Of a stretch of DNA of 64,000 bases, positions 53,133 to 61,400 are shown in pieces. A program made the translations under genes and the position numbers. The notes under the pieces are model-generated. The model did no database searches and was not told the origin of the DNA. It saw only the letters and a list, made by a program, of their open reading frames with translations. Position 1 is the stretch's first letter; each line of letters opens with the position of its first letter. The DNA comes from Bacteroidales bacterium (GTDB lineage Bacteria > Bacteroidota > Bacteroidia > Bacteroidales > UBA932), in contig VSOK01000003.1 in the NCBI GenBank assembly GCA_009774765.1, positions 1-64,000 of the forward strand, read 5' to 3'.

Positions 53133-55415
53133 TTAAGGTTTAAGTTCAACTGTTACTTTCTTGCCGTCATATCTCGTGACTTCAACTCCTCCCTTGACAG
53201 GGGTAACCGCACTGTCCGGCCTGATCTTCCTGTTGCCTTCAAACGATGTCAGCGGATCACCTCCATAGAAAGGATATATAAGAGTCTGCAGCGACGTCCT
53301 GACAGCCCAGTAGGTCTTTCCGCCGACCTTTATTTCCTCCGGAAGACCTTTGATTGTCTCCGACGGTCTTATACCTTTCCAGTCAGCAGGCTTACGTCCC
53401 TGAAGATTGTACATATCGATAGTATTGTCCTTGTGAAGCACCATCACATTGTATTTTCTCGCACCGGAAAAGTCATAGACATCAGGGCCTATAAGTATTT
53501 CCTTGCCAAGATCCACCGGGAAAGGACTTACAAATCGTCCCAACCTGTCTATAAGATACAGTTTTGATCCTGATGCGAACAGAATCTGTAGCTTCCCGTT
53601 GGCAAAATAGTCTACTGTCACGGCATTTCCGCATATAGGCGTACTGAACGGTGCTCCCCAGAGCCCTTTTCCGTTCTCATCTTCCAGACAGAGATACATA
53701 TTGGACCTCTGATAGAACGAATTGATTTTTCCCGTGCCGGAATTCTTCACCTTGAAAGGTCCTGTCGGGACAACCACTACTGTATCTCGTTCGTATACAG
53801 GTGCATTGCTCTTGATTTCAGAGACGCGGTCAAGAGTGAAGCCGACCGTATTGTCACCTTTGGATGAGCCTATTTTCATTACAGCGGGAGCGAATACCGC
53901 ATCTGCAAAGAAAGATTTGAGTGCTGAAGCATATTCCTTTCTGAACACCTGCTCCAGTACCGCAGAGTTCTCAGTCATCGACATATAGCCGAAGAAGTGC
54001 AGATTGCGCGTATCGGCACGGCCCGAAAGGTCAGCTCCGGACAGATATGAAGCAAGAGTATTCTCCAATGCGACTCCACTGACATACTCGTTTACGGCAG
54101 ATTCGCTTCCGGCAATAATCCAGCCCTTCATATATGTGAACTTCGACTCATCATCTGCAGAAAACAGTGAGCCGAAAAGCGAAGACGCGAATCCGGAATA
54201 GACAAAATCGTGCACCGCCGGAACATACTGTTTCACGGAGGTGACATCCAGACCTCTGAAAATCGTATTGACATCGATATTTCCCGGCCTGAGCAGCAAT
54301 ACGTTTTCAAGCCTGTCGCCCACATAGAACGAGGCTTGCGCTATCTCTTTGAGATCCAGAATCTCAGCCCACTGCGCAGGAGCGATTTTGACATTGTTCT
54401 GAAGAGCCTTCTGCGCGGCCTTGTACTTAGCCTCCCCCATCTTCGTGTCCGCGAACTTCAGATATGCTTCAAGATAGGCGTTAACATCAGCCAAAGGGAC
54501 AGAAAAGGCAGACACCGTATAGGAAGGCAATACATCAGCGACTTTTGACGTCGCAACGGAAGTGTTGCGGAAGACATTGAGGAATTTTTCATTGCCGTGG
54601 CCGCTTATCATAGTGCCGGACATCGAAAGTCCTGAAAATGAAGTCTGGTCAAACGAAAGGACTATCCAGTCCGAAATACGCCGGGAAAAGTCCGCATATT
54701 TTCGGTAGCCGCTGTTGAGGACTTCGGACATAAGTTTGCCGATATTGGCGTTGGAAATATACAGCTGGCCTATGCCATAGCTGACGGAAGCCGCAGATGC
54801 GAACCCGTCGTGGTCAACTACAGAAATAGATTGTGATATATGTCTTTCGGAAGATTTCAGAAGCGACTCGGAAGATGAGATGAGAAGCAGCTGGCGTTTT
54901 TCCAGATATGTTCCCTTCTCAGCAAGCTTGGAGCAGTCAAGACTCGAAGTATAAAGTCCGTATTCTCCGGCAAAATCCCTAAGCATATAGACATCTTCAG
55001 AAAGCGTAGCTCCAGACCTGCCCGCATCGATTATGAGCAGAGGCATAAGCGAGCCTCCATAATGAAACGAGAGCAGAGCCCTTGATGACCTTATTGAATG
55101 GATTTCCTTTGCCTCAATCTTGCCGTAGACTCCTGAAATGAATTTCCCGAATCCGTCTGATGAGGACATAAAGCCGACTGGAGAATCCGCGCCTCCAAGA
55201 ACGAAAGACAGAGACTTCAAGTCATCAAAACGCATCAGGGCCACGGCATCAGACGGTACAGCCTGAAACAGCCCGTTGCGGCTATCAGACAACTCAAGCC
55301 CGGAGCTGTCCCTGCTTCCGGAAGTATCCGAATATAAAAACATTATAGCCACTCCCACTCCTGCAAGGAGTACAATTATGGCTATAGTCAAAAAAATTAC
55401 AGTCTTTTTGTTCAT
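53133..55415 (-). CDS. Large membrane-anchored protein, DUF3352-like
   Basis: 760 residues: an N-terminal membrane anchor (VIFLTIAIIVLLAGVGVAIM), then an extracytoplasmic beta-rich region with FQAVPSDAVALMRFDDLKSL near 50, a pattern seen in DUF3352-like proteins (solute-independent, function unknown). The C-terminal third has repeated hydrophobic-strand units resembling a beta-propeller (GAPFSTPICGNAVTVDYFAN, KLYLIDRLGRFVSPFPVDLG). It starts 7 bp after ridA and ends 17 bp before the acyl-CoA ligase start. Confidence 0.65.
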   Translation of the reverse strand: MNKKTVIFLTIAIIVLLAGVGVAIMFLYSDTSGSRDSSGLELSDSRNGLFQAVPSDAVALMRFDDLKSLSFVLGGADSPVGFMSSSDGFGKFISGVYGKIEAKEIHSIRSSRALLSFHYGGSLMPLLIIDAGRSGATLSEDVYMLRDFAGEYGLYTSSLDCSKLAEKGTYLEKRQLLLISSSESLLKSSERHISQSISVVDHDGFASAASVSYGIGQLYISNANIGKLMSEVLNSGYRKYADFSRRISDWIVLSFDQTSFSGLSMSGTMISGHGNEKFLNVFRNTSVATSKVADVLPSYTVSAFSVPLADVNAYLEAYLKFADTKMGEAKYKAAQKALQNNVKIAPAQWAEILDLKEIAQASFYVGDRLENVLLLRPGNIDVNTIFRGLDVTSVKQYVPAVHDFVYSGFASSLFGSLFSADDESKFTYMKGWIIAGSESAVNEYVSGVALENTLASYLSGADLSGRADTRNLHFFGYMSMTENSAVLEQVFRKEYASALKSFFADAVFAPAVMKIGSSKGDNTVGFTLDRVSEIKSNAPVYERDTVVVVPTGPFKVKNSGTGKINSFYQRSNMYLCLEDENGKGLWGAPFSTPICGNAVTVDYFANGKLQILFASGSKLYLIDRLGRFVSPFPVDLGKEILIGPDVYDFSGARKYNVMVLHKDNTIDMYNLQGRKPADWKGIRPSETIKGLPEEIKVGGKTYWAVRTSLQTLIYPFYGGDPLTSFEGNRKIRPDSAVTPVKGGVEVTRYDGKKVTVELKP

Positions 55416-55422
55416 ACAGCAA

Positions 55423-55797
55423 TTACTTTACAGCAATCGCCTCTATCTCAACTTTCACACCAAGAGGAAGGGCGGCTACCTGATAGCAGGCTCTTGCCGG
55501 TTTGTCCTGGGTAAAGAACTCCGCATAGACCTCATTCATTGCCTTGAAGTTGGCGATATCATCCAGAAGGACGGTCGTTTTCACGACATTGTCATACGTC
55601 ATACCTGCTTCGGCAAGAATAGCACCTACATTCTTGAGAGACTGTCTTGTCTGCTCCTCAATGGTCTGAGGCACTGAACCGTCAGCCGGAACTACAGGAA
55701 TCTGACCTGAAACATACAATGTCCCATTAACTTCTATTGCCTGGGAATAAGGGCCCACCGCCTTCGGTGCATCAGCAGTCGCAATAACTTTTTTCAT
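55423..55797 (-). CDS. ridA: RidA-family reactive imine deaminase
   Basis: 124 residues, usual length. The RidA signature is complete: PKAVGPYSQAIEVNGTLYVS GQIP near the start, TRQSLKNVGAILAEAGMTYD, and the C-terminal RACYQVAALPLGVKVEIEAI with the conserved Arg. Hydrolyses 2-aminoacrylate and related imines made by PLP enzymes. A consensus promoter lies about 55 bp upstream. Confidence 0.93.
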   Translation of the reverse strand: MKKVIATADAPKAVGPYSQAIEVNGTLYVSGQIPVVPADGSVPQTIEEQTRQSLKNVGAILAEAGMTYDNVVKTTVLLDDIANFKAMNEVYAEFFTQDKPARACYQVAALPLGVKVEIEAIAVK

Positions 55798-55851
55798 CTT
55801 TATATCAATTAAATACGTTTATATACATCCAATCACCCCACTTCCAATCTG

Positions 55852-55883
55852 CAAATATAGTCAAAACCGAGAGCAGAGACAAA
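55852..55883 (-). promoter_or_regulatory. ridA promoter, sharing the purB promoter module
   Basis: Read leftwards, TTTG (55880-55883), 20 bp, TATATTTG (55852-55859). The spacer contains TCTCTGCTCTC, as in purB. An AGAGGCAAAAT / ATTTTGTCTCT inverted repeat spans the -33 element at about 55874-55898. Confidence 0.7.
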
Positions 55884-56044
55884 ATTTATTTTGCCTCTGT
55901 CCCTGCAAACCTACACTGCAGCAGCGTCTACAGGCATTTTACCGCCCGGGACAATATCGCCAATAACTATAAGCAATACTTAAAAATCACGAGCAGGGCC
56001 GCCTAACGTAACCTCAACACTATCAACAACATACAAAACAGAGA

Positions 56045-56082
56045 CCTGCTTTGCCCCTACATTTTGACGAGGGCAAAGCAGG
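56045..56082 (-). terminator. Hairpin after the Rhs operon
   Basis: CCTGCTTTGCCC (56045-56056) pairs perfectly with GGGCAAAGCAGG (56071-56082) around a 14-nt loop. On the minus strand TCTCTGTTTTG follows. It lies after the last gene of the leftward Rhs operon. Confidence 0.6.
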
Positions 56083-56279
56083 CCATTACTTTATATAACA
56101 TTAATTATCAACACATTAACAAATACACCCCTGCTTGTGATTTGTATCTCGTCCTGAAAAAGTTTACCCCCCCCATTATTTTATGCACATATCATCCTCC
56201 AGAATGCACCGAAGCATCAGGCTTTTCTTTGCTAATGCTCAACAAGATAGGCAGGTTCATCCTGCTCTCGCTCAATCGC

Positions 56280-56312
56280 AAAGTTAACAGTATTTCCGGA
56301 ACAGAAGGCGTA
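56280..56312 (-). pseudogene. Relic of an Rhs core end
   Basis: Translated leftwards this reads YAFCSGNTVNF, matching YAFCSNNPVNF at the end of the Rhs core of the large gene (59052-59085). The DNA differs at about 4 of 34 positions. It sits inside a 62-codon frame (56232-56420) that otherwise shows no Rhs similarity. It is best explained as a scar of an earlier Rhs copy or tip exchange. Confidence 0.55.
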
Positions 56313-56437
56313 TAAATCATTATGGTATTTTATAAACTGATGGCTTTGTATGTCGGATATTATTTCCAAATGAAGATTTATATATTTTAAAACAAAGTAT
56401 GGAGAGAAAAGTCCCTCCATACTTTAATCATTATAAG

Positions 56438-56719
56438 TTATTCCAGATATCTGGAATTTTTAATGAACACATCACATATTATTTTTGCATATTGAGGAAA
56501 CAGTTCCACATCCAATTGAGGTTGATGTTTTTGGAAGAATTCATAAGCCTGGGACAATTGCCGGTGCAGTATGTACGAATAATCAAGGGTCTGAAATTCA
56601 GAGCAGATTATTTCACAGTCGTTGCCTGATTTCAGCACCAGGGAAGTATGTGCAGGATGAATAGTCGTCGGAGTAAAACCGAGCAGTCCATCGGCAGGGA
56701 TTTCAGAAAAACATTTCAT
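56438..56719 (-). CDS. Hypothetical small protein of the Rhs locus
   Basis: 93 residues from ATG 56719, with an in-frame TGA immediately upstream, so the start is fixed. No signal peptide or known motif; the C-terminal half is helical (DYSYILHRQLSQAYEFFQKH). It lies 8 bp after the second candidate immunity gene. It may be a further immunity protein or a tip fragment; neither is supported by sequence. Confidence 0.45.
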   Translation of the reverse strand: MKCFSEIPADGLLGFTPTTIHPAHTSLVLKSGNDCEIICSEFQTLDYSYILHRQLSQAYEFFQKHQPQLDVELFPQYAKIICDVFIKNSRYLE

Positions 56720-56727
56720 TCAAAACA

Positions 56728-57219
56728 TCAAAGACATTCATAGCGATTCAGAGGCCTTATTTCAACATTATCCAGAATACGGTCAAACAATTCAAGATCC
56801 TCTTCTCTGACGTAGTAATACATCACAGAAACTCTGTAGTTAACATATTGCTTATATGTGTCCTGTCTAAAATATAGCCCGTCATCACTACAGCATTTTT
56901 CGGTTTGACCGCAATAGCGGTTCGTGCCTTGGAAATATACCTGATAATTTATATCTGGAAATATATAAGAACACAATGGACTACCGTAATATACCAACAA
57001 ATATGCGGCTGATCTCTTTTGAGGCTTTTCATATTTCCTCAGATACACATATAGCCAAGTCTTAAATCCATTATCGTCTTCTTTTTGCATCGGACTTTTG
57101 AAGCCTTCTGTTTCTATTATGACCTCACTGCCATACAGTTCCAATGTATCGCACACCTGTCCAAGCACGGACGTTACGAAAGCAACACTTAAAATCAATG
57201 TCATAACTGTCTTTTTCAT
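56728..57219 (-). CDS. Secreted candidate immunity protein 2
   Basis: 163 residues with a signal peptide (MKKTVMTLILSVAFVTSVLG). The mature part is Tyr-rich with five Cys (CSYIF, CGQTEKCC...) and a C-terminal YYVREEDLELFDRILDNVEI. No family is recognised. The ATG overlaps the stop of the orphan toxin tip (57216-57219). Position directly after a toxin tip and small size make it a candidate immunity protein (inference); export fits a toxin acting in the periplasm. Confidence 0.55.
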   Translation of the reverse strand: MKKTVMTLILSVAFVTSVLGQVCDTLELYGSEVIIETEGFKSPMQKEDDNGFKTWLYVYLRKYEKPQKRSAAYLLVYYGSPLCSYIFPDINYQVYFQGTNRYCGQTEKCCSDDGLYFRQDTYKQYVNYRVSVMYYYVREEDLELFDRILDNVEIRPLNRYECL

Positions 57220-57800
57220 CTCAACCTGGAATTATAATTATAACGTGCCTGCTCTTCTACCTTTTTTATCTGATCATACAATTGTATGTTTGTGTCAACC
57301 CATGATGATACGGTAATAAGAGATTCAGTAAGTGGTTCCCATACTTCCTCACCATTAACGAATTTATATTTATGGAAAGGATTCACGTCCTTTCCCTGTT
57401 GCTTAAGCTCATAGAAATATGCATAGCCATAGGCTTCATATGCAGTATTCGTGGCCTGTCCCTCTGGCGACAAAAGCGAATTTGTTATTATATAAACATT
57501 GTCATCCGGAGATTGGTCGCTTTCTGCTCCAGGAATCAATGTAATGCCGTTTTCCCAACTTCCTCCTCTTTTAAACTCCTGATGTTCCCCATTGGCGTTC
57601 ATATAGCCGGATGACGTTCGGAAATTATACTCTATGGTACTGTTTGCCAAAGCCTTCAAGGCCACCATATTTTCTGACCGACTATCGGATTTATTAAGCC
57701 GACGGGTATTAAGTTTTCCGGAAGAATTGAATTTAACGCACTTTGCTTCATCCTTAGCAAATTTACTATGAATCTTAGCATAAGTATCGATAACTATCAA
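57216..57800 (-). pseudogene. Orphan Rhs toxin tip with altered metal motif
   Basis: About 194 codons in frame from a TTG at 57800; the in-frame stop upstream is near 57840 and no ATG occurs before residue 45, so it probably lacks its own proper start. The C-terminal half aligns with the tip of the large Rhs protein: TLIPGAESDQSPDDNVYIIT matches TLLPDDAAMQRSPDSNIYVI, and AYEAYGYAYFYEL matches AHEGYGHALVYVL. Both histidines of the HExxxH-like motif are Tyr (TAT) here. This looks like a toxin tip displaced from an Rhs gene and possibly inactive. Confidence 0.6.
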
Positions 57801-57804
57801 ATCA

Positions 57805-58434
57805 TTAATCTTGGAAATGCAGCAAGCGTAATCCCTTACCTTTTATCCAAACAGGTTGTTTTAAAAACAATTTCATATTCAATATGATTTCATCGCTCTG
57901 GTAACACAAATTCTGCATCACATCAAAGTAATCATTATCAACAAGAAAAGTTTCTCTTCTGCATATGTAACGCACAGATCTGTCTACAAGTTCATCTGAA
58001 AAGCTACCATCCTCATCATAAATATACACCGCAAACCGTCCGTGAGGCTTAACTATCTTATAAAACGTCACAAATGGCATAGAAAAAGGAGTCTCAGAAT
58101 CCATAATCAATGTTGAACCATATTCGTAAACAATTGTCATAATAGAAAGTGGGAACAATGGACGATTCATATATACACCAAAATCTTCTTGACCAAACCA
58201 GATAACAACATAGTCATCAGTATCATTTTCAATGACATATTTATAAGTAAATATTCCTTTTTGTTCTGCCATATCTATATTATACATATTTATGGTATCG
58301 TCATCAACAAATGGCAATGTCATACAATGATATTCCGAAACGGATTCTTTTACTAATTTCAAAGAATCTGATGGCTGGAGTTGCTTGGGTACAACTTCTA
58401 AGCATATACAACATAATGTAAGAAAGAAATTCAT
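57805..58434 (-). CDS. Secreted candidate immunity protein 1
   Basis: 209 residues with an N-terminal export signal (MNFFLTLCCICLEVVP). The mature part is beta-rich and acidic (YKYVIENDTDDYVVIWFGQE; FAVYIYDEDGSFSDELVDRS). No family is recognised. It begins 5 bp after the Rhs gene stop, the usual place of an immunity gene. It shows no obvious similarity to candidate immunity protein 2. Confidence 0.6.
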   Translation of the reverse strand: MNFFLTLCCICLEVVPKQLQPSDSLKLVKESVSEYHCMTLPFVDDDTINMYNIDMAEQKGIFTYKYVIENDTDDYVVIWFGQEDFGVYMNRPLFPLSIMTIVYEYGSTLIMDSETPFSMPFVTFYKIVKPHGRFAVYIYDEDGSFSDELVDRSVRYICRRETFLVDNDYFDVMQNLCYQSDEIILNMKLFLKQPVWIKGKGLRLLHFQD

Positions 58435-58439
58435 ATTTT

Positions 58440-61400
58440 TTATCTGTTATTATTGACCGTTTCATTCATAGCGCGGTTAATTATATCAAATAGATATCTA
58501 TTTAAATCAATGCCGCTTTTACCATATTGATGCGATGATTTATTATAATCACCTGACAAGACATAAACCAAGGCATGCCCATAACCTTCATGAGCAAACA
58601 TTTCTGACTTACTCATATCTGACATTCCAGAATTGACAATCACATAAATATTGCTATCAGGAGACCTCTGCATCGCAGCATCATCAGGCAACAACGTCTT
58701 GCCTAACAAACCTGAATCGCCAGCAACAGGACCGACACCTGCACCGTCATTATTACCTATAAACATATCTTCAATTCCATCATAACTCATTGGCTTCGAT
58801 TCTATGTTTCCATTGGACTTATATGTAAATGTGTCATTCTCCAAAACAAAAACAGTGGTATTGGCTTCCGACAATGAAAGTAAGCTATTGTAGTTACCGC
58901 TGTTGCTTTCATGCCCGGAAAGGACATTGTGGTCAATGTAACCATTGGCACCTAACACGACATATTCGCGATCTGACTCAGGTAAAGTCATACGTATCAT
59001 TTCAAGTTCGGAATTGGTCCGTGGCAACACGCGGCTGCCATCCGGATCAACAAAGTTAACAGGATTATTGGAACAGAAGGCGTATGGACTGACGGAATAA
59101 TAATTTTCTGCAAGAGGGTCGATTGAAAGGAAGCGTCCGAGGGACTGGTCATAGGTTCTGGCATTGAAGTCATAGACGGACAGGCCGCCCAAGGACATCA
59201 GCTCATTGCCGGAATATTTCCACGGCTGGTCATCTACGCCGGCAGACGACACAGAGGAATCTGAGCCGGATGAGGTATGACTGTCCAACGGAAAAGACAA
59301 TCCATAAGGATAATAGTGGTTCACCTGTTCTACACTGCCGGACTGTGAAGCAACGACACGGTTGCTCCCGAGGTGGTCCTTGAAATAATACATATACACC
59401 GGAGTTCCGGAAGTGAAGTCTATATAGCCGCCGTCCACAAGGAGATATTTCATCCTGCCGTCCTCCATAACGACATTGCCGACATACTCCAGCAAGACCG
59501 TATCAGAGGACGTCTCCACCTTACGGCTCATCTTGACACCTGAGGCAAGGTAACCGAACGAAACAACTGCACTGTCGGAATCCAATTTTGCGATATGGTC
59601 AGAGATGTCGTAGGAAATCGTACGGACTCCGCGGTACGGGTCGCTGGTCATATTGCCGTCGGCGTCATAAGTGTATTCCGCAGGAAGGACTGCCCCACCG
59701 GAGGAACCGCCACCGGACAAGGAACCGGCACCGCTTGATTTCAGCAGACGGTTGCCGTCATAGGTCAGGGACAGACGGTCAACACGTCCCTGGTTCATTC
59801 CATCACTGCATCTGCGTTCTATGGTCAGAAGGTTGCCCTGGGAATCATAGGAATAAGACGCGCCATATTCATCAGATGACATTGTGTCCAACAGAGAATA
59901 GCGGGCATCAGTGAGCCTTCCAGTCTTGTCGTACGTAAAGTCGTATGCCCTTGCGGCATTGTCTCCGTACCCATACCATTCCATCGAAGAGACAAATCCG
60001 TCATAGCGCGGAATAGCAGACCTCACCCTTGGCTCATTATAATAAAGAGTTTCTGAAAACAGCCCGGAAGAAAGCGACTTGATCCACGACCGGACATTAT
60101 ATGTCCTTGTCTCGGTAAATTTCTCCTGGCAACCTCTTTCCGTCTTGGAAACACGGCCTATCACATCATACGTGTTGCTCAGCAGAGATACACTCGCCTG
60201 TCCGTCAAGCGAATGTTTTTCATCAAGAAGCCGCTCCTGGCTGTCATAGCTATAGGAGATGTCTTCAGTGGTGGTCTCGCCGTTGTGCCTATGCTCTACA
60301 CGCCTGGATATCGGATTCCCGACAAAGTCATAGGATATATGTTCCGCCTCCGTCTGCCCTGAAGGGCAGGAGCATCCCATCTGTACTGTCCTTCCGCGAA
60401 AATCGTATCTGATGCTTGACCATACACCGTCTGAAGTCAGTTCTCCGGCATCAAGCAATGTGCAGAAACTTCCGGTCTTCTGCCCGATCGGATATACGTT
60501 CGTGCCGGTCACATCAAAGGAAGGAAGAGATGGACGGAAATCATCCTCAAATGAATAGATGTCATAATAGTTGACAGACAATATCTCAAAATCCCGGACA
60601 TCAACGGATGCGCCAGAGGAGAAGTCATAGCCCATAAATTTACCAGTAGATCCTGTATATCTGACAGTTACAACCTTATCGATCTCCTCCCCGAAAGAAA
60701 TATCCTTACTGCACAGGAGTCTGACGCATTCCCTTCCGTTCATATCGTAAAGATAGCAGACCGACTTTCCTGACTTACGGCACTCCCCGTCCTGCTCATA
60801 GATGACGCGGTCAGCAGAATCAAAGACATACGAAATATTTTCCTTTCCGGGAATCTTCTTCACACAGTTCCGTCCTCTGCTGTCATAACGGTAAATAAAG
60901 GCATACCTGTCAATGTCCTGGAGCGAAAGGGTGCCCTTGTACAGAAGAGAAGACAGAGCCGGAGGCAGTACGGCAACAAGCCTGTCCATTTTGTCACAGA
61001 TATAGTGTGTGTCAAAATATCCGTTGCCTCCACCGGAGACCTGCCTGGTCATTACACACCGGCCAAGACGGTCCGTGAATGTATAGGATGCCATACCATC
61101 CTCGTCCTCGGTAAGCACAACGGACAGCGTACCGGCTTCAAAAAGTCCTGACGACTTTATCTCAGGGGTTTCTCCGATCCACAGCAAAGCTGCAGACAGG
61201 CATTCCAATGCGGCATTGTCATCGCTGTTGACGAGATAGGATGTCCTCACCGCCTTTCCATTGTCCTGCCATGCGGCACCGGGACCATAGCTTGCGACAA
61301 CCCTGCTGAGAGGCGACGGTTCATATACATTATATGAATACGGCGCAGACTCTCCGGGATAGGTCGACAATATATAATTTTTCACTTCTTTAGGAGGCAC

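Larger units (their letters stand above)
55798..56437. other. Intergenic stretch between ridA and the Rhs locus
   Basis: About 640 bp without an intact gene. It holds the ridA promoter, a terminator-like hairpin, a poly-C run (56166-56173) and, at 56280-56312, a short relic of an Rhs core. The rest shows nothing recognisable. Confidence 0.6.

Noticed and set aside
56166..56173. Poly-C run as a phase-variation switch
   Set aside because: It lies outside any supported gene and not between promoter elements.
56438..57219. The two downstream Rhs-locus genes as toxins rather than immunity proteins
   Set aside because: No catalytic motif is visible; position after a tip and export signal favour immunity for the 163-residue protein, while the 93-residue one stays unassigned.
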